Assembly (NCBI GenBank): GCA_015680685.1
Contig: MNCI01002682.1
Coordinates: 1,271,221-1,333,220, forward strand
Length of the DNA: 62,000 nucleotides
Direction of reading: 5' to 3'
Origin: Gnetum montanum
Lineage: Eukaryota > Streptophyta > Gnetopsida > Gnetales > Gnetaceae
Made by a program: the position numbers and the translations under genes. Shown here one piece after another: positions 33,949 to 47,049 of this stretch. How positions within the stretch are numbered: the stretch's first letter is position 1; each line of letters begins with the position of its first letter. The notes under the pieces are model-generated. The model saw only the letters and a list, made by a program, of their open reading frames with translations, had not been told where the DNA came from and did no database searches.

Positions 33949-36900
33949 CTAATTATGTAAGTGTTTCCTAATCTTTGAAAGCTTAGAAAAGGTATATGAT
34001 CTACTTTGCATAACTTTGTACTCTCTGTTTCCTTCACTAACTATTTTGAAGGGGAGTTCTTCCCATGGTGCATTTATGGATCCATCATTGTCTATTTTGG
34101 CCTTTCCTACTCTATCAAGCTTCTTGACTTTGTGGTTAATAGTAGGAGTTTCTTCCTGAAGCTCCACTTTGAATCCTTGTTTGATGTCAATGTTGTTGAT
34201 CACTAAAGAAACCACACTATAACCATGGATGATTATTTCACCTCCCTCATAAGACAAATGAATTTCTTGGTGGATGGATGAGGAAACAACTCATAATTAA
34301 GCTAGAAAAGGCCTCCCCATGATGAGATTGAATCCTGGTGTCTCTTCCACCACCAAGAAGTTGGCCATTATGGGGAATTATTCCCCTATCACAAAGTCTA
34401 AAGAAATGGATCTTTTAATGGTGACTTAAGATCTATTCAAGGATTTAAAGGCAAAATTTGAAATGGATTGCATGTACTTTGTTAGGCCTAAATTTTTGAC
34501 AATGATATAAGGTATTACATTAGTTGCTACTCCATTGTCAACATGCATCATATGCACTTTGTATTGTGCAACTCTTATAGTTATCAATAGGGGAGCTTTG
34601 GTTGTCTCACCATCATCATTGTCATGGAACACTAGTGTTGTTGATCTCATTTCTTTCTTCAGTGAGGGAGGTACCATCACTATGTGGATGGACTCCTCAC
34701 TAGTGGGGATGTCCTCACTAATAGGAATATAATTAAACATTTTTACTAGTACTTCATAATAAGAAATGATGGTCATGACCAATTCATATAGGCTAAGGGA
34801 TGTGTTCTTTAGCTTTAGAGACTATTTGACCTATGCCATGGCATTAAGGAAGTCCTTTCATTGGTTGTTAAATTCATGTTCTTGTTATTCTTGACTTCCT
34901 CCATTCACCCTAGGATGCAAATTTTATGTTTCAACTATTATGGTTTGGTCTCTTTCCCCTTTTCTTATGGTTTGGGGTCCTCCCGTGATTGACTAGTTGA
35001 AGAAACCTAAGTGTTAAAGCTCATTGGAATGAATGAAATGTGAGTGGGATTTGGTGGGCCCACTTCCTTTTATGCCTTGGCCTACTTATTATTCTTGTTC
35101 TTAGGCTTTGGTATGGGCTTTTTCCTTTGTTTGCTTAGTGATCTTTTATTATTATTGTTTCTTAGTTGGAAAGAGGTTGTTGCATTGGCCACAATGGAAG
35201 GACATTGTTTGGTTGTCATAGTTGGTTTGGATCCAATGGGAGGGAATACCCTGATCACAAAAGGATCCTTGGAAGACACAAGAGATGGTATCCTTACAAT
35301 AAAAGGGGGCCTTGAGCTAGCCAAAATTGAAGGATCCTTATTATTGCAAGGAGGTATGTGAATCATGAATGGCTCCCACATAGGTCTAGAGTCATTGTTT
35401 ACATTGAATGTTGCTATAATGTAAAGGTTGTTGTTATTATCCAATGGATCCTTGTAAATCTACATGGATTAGTTTTGTGGTCTAACTATATTATAGTAAT
35501 CAAGGACTAACTCCCCATTATTTATCATCTTCTGTAGGTCATCCTTGAGGACCAAGCAAAAATTAGTGTCATGACTTGGTAGTTGATCATGCTAAGAAAA
35601 TTAGTCCAGTTTAAAGTACTTAGACACCAATGGATCATCCTTGGTTGCAACAGCAGGGTTCTTGGCAATTTTTCATAGTATATCATGCCTGTTATGGACA
35701 TTCTTGATCATTTTATTATATTGTATTCTCCCATTCTTCAACAACTAGTCAAGGAGTTTAGATGATTTTAATGGTAGCTTAGTGTATTAGATCAATCTTT
35801 TCATCCAAAATTGGGCCTCTTGTTGCCTAATGTATAGGCTCTAGATGTTGATAATGGATTATTTTTTATGGGGGCCTTTTGTTTATTTGTTTTAGGCCCC
35901 TGTGTTGTTTTGTTATCTTTGGCCACTAACACATTATTTTACATTCCATTCTCCTTGTCTTTCCAAGTGTGTTGATTCTTATATATCACATAGGTAGGGT
36001 CATAATTGGCCTTTGTAGCATTCTCTATGTTCTTGATTTGAGAAAAGGCTTGGCTGAAAGATCGCAAGTCTAGGTAGTAGAGCTTGGACTTAATGAAGTC
36101 ATTAAATACCCCTTGAATATAGCAAGAAGGTTCATCTATGGATTCTACAATCTCATTAAGAAGAGCATTCCATCATTGTATAAATTTTTGAATAGGATTA
36201 AGGGGTTCTTGCTTGACCTTCATTAGTTGGTCAAGAGTTATGTCAGGTTTCAAGTTATACTTGAAATAGTTAACAAATTGCAATATTAAATCCTCAAGTA
36301 AGGATATGAATCCTCTTGGTAGTGTGTGGTACCAGTCTAAGGATTTCCAAGTAAGGAATATAGGAAATATTTGCATTATAGTATGCGGCCACACATACAA
36401 TAACAAACACTTAGAATGGAATGTGATAAGGTGTGCATTATGATTGCACTCATTATTGTATTTGGAGAATTAAGGTATGCAGGTGCTTAATGGAAGAGTA
36501 ATCTATAGGATGATAGGATTGATTGGGTCATCCTGATAGAAATCCATGATCTTCACTATCTAGCTTATAGAGGCCTTAAGATTCCATAACTCTTTTGTAA
36601 GCTCTTGGATCATTTGGGATGCTTGATCTAGGCCTTGGAACATCCCAGTAGGTTATGGCATCTGTACAAATGGTTGCGGTGTGAGTTGAGAAGCATGTGG
36701 CCTTATAATGGATTATGGCATCGAAGAGAGAGGTTAAGTCATTACAGTCATAGTGGAACCAAATAGTGAGAAAGAGGTTTGAGAATGTACTTAGGGAACA
36801 AAGGGTACGAAGGGTGTTTATAACCCTTGGATTATTTTGGATCCCACCATGGGACCACTATCATGGAGAAGGGGTCAATGGAAATGACAACCACCACTGA

Positions 36901-37475
36901 TGACTGAGTTGATTGAGGTTGTATTGTAGATGGCATGGATGAGAAAATGGATGTGGTTTAGGACATTGATTGCACTTGATGCACTACTATAACTAGCCTA
37001 AACATGATTGGATAGATAAGTAATGAAGATTGAGGGACTTGACCCATGAAGGAGGTAGGAGAGACCAAGGTGGGTATAGTGGCTTGGGAAGCTAATTGTT
37101 AAAATAGAATCCCTTAGAAATTTTCTATTTTGGGCTTCACCTTGAGTTCATCTTGTTTCTCATGTTGAACCTCGAAGCTTGACTTCCCATATTTCTCATC
37201 CATCTCAATTAGATGAGATAGAATGCATGTGTGAGAATCAAATAGTGGTATTTTATCATATAGGAAAGGAATGTATTTATATTTATGTTTAGACTCTACC
37301 TCTACCTGTGGGATGAGTAAACTACTTGGATCTTAGCATAGATGAATTTATAATAATTTTCATTGATGATTGCAAAATCTAGACTTTGCCATCTCAATCT
37401 AAGTGACTGTCTACATTCAGGCATAATGGGGTCTTTAGGGTCATAGACCTTCACAACATCTTGGTTAGATGCCAT
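33949..37475 (-). pseudogene. Element G gag-pro, decayed
   Basis: It starts MASNQDVVKVYDP at 37475, with RQSLRLRW and FIYAKIQ matching the gag N-termini of E and F. The gag core is at about 36173-36406 (SLDWYHTLPRGFISLLEDLI, then NPIQKFIQ). The protease is at about 34426-34782, with HVDNGVATNVIP at the active site (Asp kept, Ser/Thr replaced by Asn). The polyprotein ends KLSKIRKHLHN-stop at 33949, as in E (KLRRVKKQLNN). The final 100 residues (YEGGEIIIHG onward) are conserved between the copies. No RT or integrase follows, so the stop after protease is original to the family. Frameshifts and stops are present. Confidence 0.75.
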
Positions 37476-38197
37476 ATCAATGAGGTTGAGGGGAAAAATA
37501 GTTCATTGGCTGAAAGACATGTTTACTACTTTTAAATTTGGTTTAGTACATTTTATAATTAATCTTTTAAATCAAAATTCTAGTAAGTGGAATTTTTCAA
37601 AATGCAAAGGAGTTATGGCTAAAAAATGATGTAAAATACAAGTGCAGGTAAGGTGGAGGTTATAGTGGTAGCGATGTGCATTGCACTTGGAAAAATGTGA
37701 ATGTTGTAGATGTGTTGGAAATACCAACTACACTAGCTTCACCAATAGGGTCTACACTAGAGAGTCGAGAGAAAATGGTTATCTTGTTTAGCCAGACTAT
37801 GCTAGTGAAATCTTCTCTTGGAAAAGATGCATGGATTTTGCGAAAGTAAATGTGAATTATTGATTTTCCCAATACTATGATGGATTTTCCATAGAATTTC
37901 ATAGTGGATGGATTTGGATTGTTTGGCTAGACCTATGTTAGTCCCTAGACTCTAAATGCAGTTTCTAATGACCAAAATTTGTGAGTTTTTAATGTAAACT
38001 ATGCTAGCTTCAAAGGATCTAGCAACTACTATGAAAATACAGTAGAAACCAAAATCACCTACCATAACTACATTAGGTATTATGAGTAGGGATTTAGACA
38101 CAAATGTTGGATTTGACAATAGATACATGCATGTTTTACCTATGAAATGTGTAGAAGTTGATTTTGGAAAATGTTTTGGATTGAGAATTTGGGTGAA
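37476..38197 (-). other. Element G leader between PBS and gag
   Basis: About 720 bp without recognisable coding sequence, in the position of an untranslated leader. It is longer than in F (220 bp) and E (350 bp). Confidence 0.4.
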
Positions 38198-38216
38198 GGT
38201 CCTCCTTCTAGCACTA
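38198..38216 (-). other. Element G primer-binding-like site
   Basis: The minus strand reads TAGTGCTAGAAGGAGGACC. E has TAGTGCTAGAAGGAGGGCC and F TGGCGCTAGAAGGAGGGCC at the same place, so the family PBS is probably the F form and the others carry transitions. I do not assign the tRNA. Confidence 0.6.
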
Positions 38217-38223
38217 GAAAAAA

Positions 38224-39667
38224 CTATTGCACTTGAACAATTTGATTATTGGAAAAAACCAAAGACCTTGGGTGTGAAAATAATTTTTGACCTTGAATCC
38301 TAAGGGCCTATAAGAAAGAGGATTCAAGGTGCCTTGGATGGGCTAGCTGATCACCTAGGGACTTAAACAATGTAAATGGGAAAAGTAATATAAATTAAAC
38401 AATGTAAATGGGAAAAGCAATATAAATTACAAATTTAATAGAAATTAAACGTAGAATTAAACTTGGAATAAAATTTGCACTACAAATGACCTAACAAACT
38501 TTATTAAAAATAGCCAAAATGCTTAAAATTTAGAGTTCAAAAAGTACAAATTATATTCTCAAATGCACAAGAAGCTTGTCTAAAATAGGGCTTTAAGCCT
38601 ATTATAGTTGGCAATTTGTATTCTACAGTCAAAATCCATGATCTAGGTACTTCCCAATCCTAATCATCAAAAGCCTCTTGCTAGTTTTCACCTAAATTTG
38701 TAACTTTTGTGGGTACCCATGGTGTAAATAGTGGTGTTTGACTTTTGTAGCAATGGTACAATACTAAGAGTCTTTGATGCTTAGGTATATGCCAAATTGC
38801 TCCAAACATCTTACAAATGCCAAAATGCTTAAGGTTGAAAAGGTTGTTAGGTTGCTAGGTTGCAAAAATATGAAAATCCAAATGAAGTATTTGAGTTTGA
38901 CTTTTATAGGCTTTGAAATTGTTGGATTTAGGCTACAAATTTCTACCATGATTGCTAATAGATTGATGCTATTTGCAAGCATTTTAGGCCATAATTCCTA
39001 GTGTAGTTGACCATTTATGGCAAATTTTGAGACCCAAAGTCTATCAAAACCACATCAGATACTAAAAATAGTAAATAGAATTTTGTAACTAAGTTGGCTT
39101 CACCTCAACTATGCTAGCCTTGGAGAGCTATGTTGGCATTTTTGGGAAATGTGGTGACTATGCTAACCATGTGAAGATTGCTAAAAATCTATGATGACTA
39201 CACTGACCATGCTACCACCACTAGAAATTGTGATGACTACATTAGCCATTACTAGGAAAATGGAAAACCTAACAACTCGAATGCTATCCTTACAACTCCC
39301 ATGTTGGTTTTTGTGACAACTATGCTAGAAATTATTGGAAAATGAAAAACCCAACACCATCAACACTAGGTATAGATGGTTCCAACATAGTTGAGGCTAC
39401 ACCCCCATAAAAACCCATGAAAATGCCAAATTTGGTAGTTCCCAAGGCATTTTTATCCTTCCCAAGCACAAATATAGAAATAACATTACTTTTTCCACTT
39501 GGGAAGTGAGGCAATAGCAACTTATGAGGTACTTTTTAGCCATAAAAGTTAAAGTATGCAAGATTTCAGCTCATGGGCTACAAACCTTACATTTACAATT
39601 AGATTTTGCCTCAAGTTGGATGGTGAAGGTTACAAGTTACAACATGCATTTTCTAGGTGGTGTTTCA
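38224..39667 (-). repeat. Element G 5' LTR
   Basis: On the minus strand it begins TTGAAACACCACC (E: TGTGAAACACCACT), has a TATA box at 38901-38910 (CCTATAAAAG), and a U5 (38285-38375) matching E, F and H. The U3 has repeats around GACTATGCTAGCC (39100-39320). The right border adjoins the gag of element C. Confidence 0.7.
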
Positions 39668-41150
39668 AGCCCTACCAAGAATCATATTATCCAAATAGGG
39701 CTTATCCTCAACTACAAGAACAATACTAGAAATAGTGGCAATAGCCACAAGCATGGGAAATGCCACTACCAAGGCAACAATATCCATACAAGCAACCTAA
39801 TCCCTATGAATACTATGTCTAATGTCGAACCTATCTTGGAAATACTTCTATCTATGCTTCATCTCTCTACTATCCACCAGAGTACTATATACCCATAACC
39901 TCACCCATGAATCTTAATTCTTGTGTATCCCAACTAGCATTTGGTTCCCCATTCCAAGCTCCCAATACATTACCAGTCATATTGCCACTAGTCATAAAAG
40001 GAGAACTTTAAACACAACCATAGCAAAAAAGTGCTACTAGGATAGTAAATATACAAAGCAAGGATCATACCAACAATACTACATGTAAATCTATAAAATG
40101 TCCTTTCTTCAAGACAAGGATAAAAAAGTTTTCTATTTCATCCAATCATGTTTTTCCTTATGACAAAACCTCCTATAAACACCATGCTTTTATAATAATC
40201 AAATCAAACACTTATAACTGTCATGCTAATGAATACATTATTATATTGAATAAAGGTAAAGGTGATTCCAAAGAAAATAAGAGATCCTAGAAATCCTCTG
40301 ATTTATTTACAAATTGCCAAAAATTTACCATGTAAAGCTGTACTAGACTCAGGATCTTAAGTTAACTTGATATGTTAAGAAACATACACGTCATGGAGCC
40401 TACCTCCATTAAAGAAGTGAAACTTAAGGCTAGAGATTGTAGATCAATCAGTTACCATTCCTTTTAAATAGATAGAATATTTGATGACTACTATCAATGG
40501 GTGGTCTTTTCCAATAGATTTTCTTATGATTGATGTGAAGAATTATAATAGGAACTTTCCTATCATTATGGGGAGAGCATGGCTTAGCATAGTTGATGCT
40601 AAGTTAGGAATGAGAGACTTATCCTTGGAAATTTCTAAAGAAGATGATCATGGAGCCATATAGATGTAAAGAATTCTATGCATTGCTTGTAATTAAGAAG
40701 GGTGTAGTTGTGGACCAGATGTTTAAAACATTAACACGATCCTTACACTAGCCCATAACAAATGTGAAAAACAAGTGTATACCAAAGGACACAATGGTTA
40801 GTAAACCAAAAGATACCCAGTGGTTAGGAAATGAGAACATGAAACTATCCAAAATATACATGGAAACATCTAATCCACTTATTAACTCCTACACCAAAAA
40901 ATGATCCAACTAGAAAGCTTACAACAAGATATCCTAAAGCATGATCATACACCAACAATAAGTAGTGAACATGGAGACTCAAAACCTAAAATTAAGAATA
41001 AACAATAAAACATATTTGGATCATCAAAAATAATAATATCATCTAGTTAAACAAGATGTTTATCTCTTAATAATCCAAATTTGATTATCATCAATGTCAC
41101 ATGGGATAATAAAAAAAATCTAAATCACTAAGGATAATAAACAAGAAACT
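39668..41150 (+). pseudogene. Element C gag C-terminus and protease, decayed
   Basis: The segment 39668-39900 encodes the Tyr/Gln/Pro-rich gag tail with GNATTKATISIQATSL-like blocks seen also in B. The protease at about 40330-40670 reads AVLDSGS, then a stop, then VNLI, so the DSG triad is intact. It is followed by VDQSVTIPF, YNRNFPIIMGRAWLSIVD and MRDLSLEISKEDDHGAI. Coding homology continues to about 41105 (NLIIINVTWD). There it jumps directly to the post-pol noncoding region, as in A. Confidence 0.7.
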
Positions 41151-41254
41151 AAGAGTGTATGATTCTAGGGAACTAGGGTCCATTTTTAAAATACTTGCCC
41201 ATGAGTTCATTCATGGGGAAGTTACCTCATCTTGAATCTGGAATTCATGTGTGT

Positions 41255-41480
41255 TTCAATCTTTTTATTTTATAATTTTTTTAGTTTATAATTTTTTAAA
41301 TACTTTTCACATTTCTTACTAACTTTTACATTCTCTAATATCTTTTCTATTATTCTATAATTTTTACATTTCTTATAATTTTTCATTCTCTAATATCTTT
41401 CAAATTCTTTATACATTTTTCCTTTCTTACCTATTTCTCATTCTTCAATAATTTTTACTATTTTTCATGTATTTATTTTT
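41255..41480 (+). repeat. T-rich low-complexity tract of element C
   Basis: Degenerate TTTTTCATTCTTTA repeats, the counterpart of the tract at 12350-12640 in A. Confidence 0.55.
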
Positions 41481-41838
41481 TTTAAATTTTTCTAATGAAA
41501 TGTAAATGAATAAAATAAGATGTAGTCAAAGCAATGATAATTTCACCCTATGTTATCAAATCATCAAAAGATTGATTATATATGTCATGAGACCACATCA
41601 TCCATCCACTCATTTCCAATAATAAGGGGTTTTTAACTTGGACATAATGACATTCTTTTCACATTAAAACTAAAATGAACTTGTGATCATTATGTCTAGA
41701 TAGAAAAGTAAAGAATTAAGTAGGAATGAAAAGGATGTAACATCAAGGGGATTTGTGGATTCTTTAAGAATACTACTATAGGTTCTATCCTACTGTTAAG
41801 TCGTATGTCTAAAATAAGTGTTATCTTACCATGTCACT

Positions 41839-41872
41839 AGAAAGACATGTTGCCCATACCTAAAGGTACTCC
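41839..41872 (+). other. Conserved noncoding block 1 in element C
   Basis: AGAAAGACATGTTGCCCATA followed by CCTAAAGGTACTCC, as in A and B. Confidence 0.6.
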
Positions 41873-42312
41873 TTTGTCCAATGGCCAAGTCTCCTTTAAA
41901 AATAAACTATGTTATTAATAAACTACTTTCTTGTACATCATTGTCAAGTGTTAATATTTCTTGCAGTTCTTGTAGTCTTGTGGTTGTTAATTTTGAGATC
42001 ATACAATGCAATGTCACTAGTAAGTGGTATGGACTTGTTTTGGATCTTGGATAGAAGGCCTAATGATAATTTTAACTATGCATCATACATAGAATTCATT
42101 ATGCCTACGATAAGATACTTCACGTCTCATTTTCTATAATCCCTGCTACTACCATTCCACCTCATTACTATATATAATCATAATTTGATGGTTTTGTATA
42201 ATATAGTATTATTTTCTTATTGGAACAATACTAACATGTGTGTTTTTGTATGACATGTATGTTTTACATTTAACTCCTTTAGTGCCTATGAATGCTTGTA
42301 GGTGTGATTATA

Positions 42313-42361
42313 CAAGGGCACTAAGGGTTGGAGCCTACTTTGCGGGGGATCCACTTATATA
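42313..42361 (+). other. Conserved noncoding block 2 in element C
   Basis: CAAGGGCACTAAGGG, then GGAGCCTACTTTGCGGGGGA, then TCCACTTATATA, as in A and B. Confidence 0.55.
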
Positions 42362-42666
42362 ACTCATGTGCTTTATACCTGATGACCAATTCCACATTAT
42401 CTTGTGCCTTCAAAACACTTATGTGATTGTTATTTTTCTAAAACACTCATCTTTATTTGTACATTTAGCAATTTTGACCAACCATCACCTACAAAGCTTA
42501 ATTAACTTACCTTTCTCAAAATCTGTCTTTCACATGCTTTCAATGATAAATTCTTATGTTCTAAGCATTACCTATGATTAAGAATCCTTTGGACCATCTC
42601 TATATCTTCCAAACTATCCAATTTATCCATCAAAAATATCATAAAACCTTAAAAATTTTCATGGTG

Positions 42667-42741
42667 ACATTGTAGATACAATGTATTAGGCCCTACAATA
42701 TTGCATCCATGATGTACCACCAACAAAAATATTTATATATA
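42667..42741 (+). promoter_or_regulatory. Element C internal promoter-like site
   Basis: Inverted arms ACATTGTA / TACAATGT with a 2-nt centre (42667-42684) are followed by TTTATATATAC (42731-42741). ORF3 starts about 580 bp downstream. The layout is as in A and B, but the spacing between dyad and TATA is longer. Confidence 0.4.
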
Positions 42742-43318
42742 CATGTAAGATGTTAAACTTTTTTCATTCTCTCATTTCACACATAGGGAGTTCATGTTGT
42801 TTTTCTAACCTCCAAGCTTCGTAAAGGCATATCTTCCTTACCACAACTTTGATTTGAGTCATTCTTACTGTTTTTGTTTAAGAAGTGATCAACTTAGTCA
42901 TGGAGGAGAGTATTGCACATAGTTTATGAGAATTACATCAAATTTTTCTAATGCAACGAAGAAAAAAGTAAGGGTAAGCATAATAAGAGATTATTATAGT
43001 GTGACTAATTTGAGGCTAATAAACCTAATTATTTTTTTAAAATAAGCATTCAAAACCACTTTAAACAAGAAAATAATGATTGTAATATGTCATAAAAGAT
43101 CAATTTGTTTGTAAACATTAGAAAATTCTTTAATTAAGTGTTTTTCTTATAAAAGGATTTATCCAAGTTACAAATTTTTCTAACTCTACAATGTTTAGAG
43201 CCAAAATTGATCTTAAGGAATGATTCTAATCAAAATCCAAGAACTCGAGGAAGGATTGTAAATTGTTAGAAATTTTTATGAGTTAGTTGGATAATCATAA
43301 AACTCTTTATGATTGCAA

Positions 43319-46081
43319 ATGCCTCTTAATAGACCTGAAGTAGAAGGACCTTCATAACCAAGGGATAAAAGACCTAGGAAAAGAGATAAAAGAAGAATTG
43401 AAGAACAAACTCTATGAGCATAGCAAGAGACTAAATCCTATAGCATTCATCAACCTACACCTATGATAGGATAATCTACGCAGCCAAAAGTTGATGTATT
43501 GCTTGCTCCTAAGCAAGGACAATGTCTTACATTCTCCAATGAGTGTCTTCAAGCCATCCACAAGAAGTCCATCATGTCCACTATCAGAGTGGAATTGAAT
43601 TTTGGACCATTTATGAAGTTTGCTCTGGTCAAATTTTGTGAATAATTACAAGTCTCTCTTGTAGGATCCATCATCTCAAGTAATGGTGAATGGTACTTGG
43701 TGGAAGTGTACCAATTCTCAAAGAATAAATAGGATGATGCTACTATGAAATTGGAGGGGATCATAGTGTCATACTCATTTGAAGAATAGCTAAGGCATTG
43801 AATATTCTAAACCTCAAAGCAAACATTGCCTAAACATCTACCACATTTGACACAGAGGTAAGAAAACTATGGCTACAAAGGGCCTACGAAATAAGTGAAA
43901 TATAGTATAATGGATTGTCCATAGCTGAGAAAATTTACTTCAAGGATGTGACATATCACCTATTCCCAACAAGAGACTAAACATAATTTCCACCTATGTT
44001 GCTAGAGGAAGCACCATCTTGATGGAGAAATTATAAGCTAATAGAGCTCATTTTCTATTTTTTCAAATTCAAAGAAGATTCAAGGAAATGTAGAGATACA
44101 ATTCCCTTCTCTCATTAGAAAATTGTATCAATAAAAAAAAATATTAGGCTACACCAATGATATACTCCACAAAGTCCAAAATTCCTCTTATGTTGAAATC
44201 TCTAAACTAGTGCCACCAAGGAAAGATCAAGTAGAGAAATTAGTAGGCATTGAGGGAGTAGTAGGATCTACACTAGTAGAAAACATTCTAACTATGAGAA
44301 TGAAACAAGTAGGACCCAGTGGATCAACACCAACTATTGATAGACCATCATAAAGTGCTCCTCTAGCACAACACAATTACAGATCCTTGATAAGTCATTT
44401 GTAGGAGAATGTTGAAATAATAAGTTGGAAAAGCCAAGAGGTCTCAAGCATATATAGAGTGCAAGACAATCCAAATAAGCCTACTATATCAACATGACTT
44501 GCAAGTGATCAAGTTTCATTGCATGTAGGTTAAGACAAGGATTCAATACAATAAATCTCTAAGAATCTTGCATCTTTCCAAGTGATGTTGGAAATAGAAG
44601 AAGGAGTCATAGTAGTGATAATGCAACATCAAGACGTAGTGGGAATAGCTGAAGTCATCATTGATCATATCAAAGAATCCTTTAATGTTTCCATTGTGCC
44701 ACTAGTTGATATTACTGAAGAAAGAAATGTAAAAATAATAGCTAGAACATCCATGTCCCTAACAAAGCACAAGCATATATTGGATAGACTACTGTAGATA
44801 GGAAAAGTTATGTAAAGTCTCTTCAATATGCATAATGATATTAATACTATTTAATCAAAGCTAATCTCAACCAAGGGTAAGTTGATCATGGCGAAAACTA
44901 GCATGCAACATGCTAAAAATGAAGTACAGAGGTTATAGGAGGAATTTTCCATACTAAAAGTAGAAAGAAAAAAACTTACATGATCCATTGCGCTTAACCA
45001 ACTAGATCAATTCAAAAGAAAATGAATTAAATAAATAATGATCAAGTATGACTAAATGAAGATGATGAAAGACAAGGTGATATGGAATGCTTCAGTGGAA
45101 GATCCCCAAACATATGCACATGCCAAGGCCCTAACTACACTTGAAGGAGAGAACAAGAGAATTGCTGTGAAAAATGTAAGGCTGATAGACACAGAAAAAT
45201 AAAATAATGTGTTAGAAGAGAGCATCCATCAACTAAGAGAGAAATTTTCTCATGTTAATCATTACATTATATAACTAGCCAAAGAATATAGAATCTTGTC
45301 AATGCAAGAAGTCTATGCTATATGTCAAAAATTAGCCATCAAAATCAGCACATGGAAAAATGAGACCAAGAATCATGAATGGCTAAAGAAATACTTTAGA
45401 GACAAATTAGGCATGTATAAATAGATCAATGAAAATGTAATAGAGATGGCCAAAGTGAGAATAAACTTCCTAACAACATAAACACCTAATTGGTAGCCCA
45501 TATTGGATAGTCCTACCCACATACACCAAGCTAAAATTAATAATAAAGACCTAAAGATTGAATATTTGATAGAGTACACGAGGTTAGAAAATCTTCAATA
45601 TGCTAATTTATACATGTTAACAACAAGCATTACTTGAATAAAATTAGAGCAGCAAGTGACCATTGTTTACGTAATGTACAAGAAGGAGTTGGCAGATAGA
45701 AAGGATGCACAATAGAAGCTTCACATAGCAAAATATAAGTTATAAGTGGTCAAAGCTACATACCAGGATTAGAAGAACATAGCAAAAAATGTAGCTAGAA
45801 GAATGACCAATTACCAAGAATTGGCAAAAATAGCCAAGGATCTCAAAGAAGAACGAAGGTACTTTGCAACATGGTATGTGAAAGCCAATAAGATTTTCCT
45901 CTAGTTGTTGTGTTCTTGGGAAGTACTAACTCTAGCAAATATCATTGAATTTTTCTAGATAGTGCATGATCTAGGATCAGAAGAAGAGAATCTCTAAGAA
46001 TTACTCAACAAATATTAGTTTTAGAAGCTTGATGATAAAGGAAAGAAGCTAATGGGGGAGCCATCATTGCCTAGGACATGA
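43319..46081 (+). pseudogene. Element C ORF3 (post-pol coiled-coil protein), decayed
   Basis: It starts MPLNRPEVEGPS at 43319, close to the start region of A (MDPKRGVIEGPS), and ends GEPSLPRT-stop at 46081. The N-terminal block is ELNFGPFMKF and NGEWYLVEVY. The middle block EIEEGVIVVIMQHQD and DHIKESFNVSIVP (about 44590-44710) matches A closely. The C-terminal coiled-coil and NYQELAKIAKDLKEE ... YVKANKIF match A and B. At 2763 nt it gives the best estimate of the family's ORF3 length, about 920 codons. Stops are mostly TAG. Confidence 0.7.
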
Positions 46082-46327
46082 AGACTACATTAAGCTTTAT
46101 CTATTTTATTTTATTTTAGTTTGACTTTTTCTTGTCATGTATGTCAATCATGCATTGCATGATAATTTGTAAATACCACTTGAACCATAATGTGGCATTT
46201 ATAGTAGAGTCAGTTGTGTATATAAGTCATAATGTCAAAATCTATATATAACCCCACAAGTTTGTAAGAAACTATATCCTCATTTTGTTTTAACTCAAGG
46301 ATGAATTTTCAATCAATTGTGGGTGTA

Positions 46328-46903
46328 TCATAAAATCTTTAATATGGAGACTACGATATCATATCTACTATATCATATTTACAATATTGTAGCTATACAT
46401 GTGTCATCATAGATGCAATTTAAGAAACCAAGATCATTCCTATAAATACTAATCCACTATTGCATCTAAAGGATAACTTTTTATCAATACTTAGCAAAAT
46501 TCTTACAATTTGTTTCCATGACTTAGACCTAGAGTTAGAGTAAATGCCCATAGTATGATGAATTATAGTTGTACAAAATATTCATTTGCATGGATTTTTC
46601 ATCGACAAAATTCATGAATGGAAATAAAGATCAAGATTGTTTTTCATTATTGTAGTAATTCACTTCACAAAATTTTACATTTCCATAATGTTTACTTTTC
46701 TTCAACCATTTACATTTTCTAAGTCATTTTACATTCTAATGTCTATTAGTAAGGTGGAATTAATAAGACTAGTTTTGAATGTAAAGTGTAACTATTTGGT
46801 TACCCAATTGTGAATTTTCTTGATTCACTTAGTAGTGAAGTTATTTGGTAATCGTAATAATGGTTACATTAGCCCATAACATGTATAGAAAATTAGGAAC
46901 AAA
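46328..46903 (+). repeat. Element C 3' LTR, truncated by element E
   Basis: It begins TCATAAAATC after CAATTGTGGGTGTA, has a TATA box at 46439-46448, and aligns with LTR A up to ACATGTATAGAAAATTAGGA. There element E starts, and the remaining 300 bp or so of this LTR are not found in the window. Confidence 0.75.
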
Positions 46904-47049
46904 TGTGAAACACCACTAATTTCGGCCTAACACTTTGAAACGAGAACAACTTAGAGCCTTTTGAGCTTTTAAGAGGCAAAAATTTGACTAAGGCATGCAA
47001 CTCATGCTCAGCTTGTCAGGCCAGCTTGCCCATGCACAGCTTGTCAAGC

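Larger units (their letters stand above)
17388..39667 (-). mobile_element. Element G: T-family gag-pro element with antisense gene
   Basis: Minus orientation. 5' LTR 38224-39667, PBS-like site 38198-38216, gag-pro 37475-33949, a 33-bp tandem array, then a multi-exon gene on the opposite strand (17388-19588 continued at 32170-33108). Element B (19589-32169) is inserted in one of its exons. The left end and the 3' LTR are missing, cut by LTR H. G itself is inserted in the gag of element C at 39667. Without B, about 9.7 kb remain. Confidence 0.7.
39668..46903 (+). mobile_element. Element C: Athila-like non-autonomous copy, both ends lost
   Basis: It consists of the gag C-terminus, protease, T-rich tract, conserved blocks, promoter-like site, ORF3 and the first 576 bp of the 3' LTR. 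RT-INT is missing with the same junction as in A. Element G interrupts it on the left, element E on the right. Its LTR aligns with that of A. The 5' part is not in the window. Confidence 0.8.
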
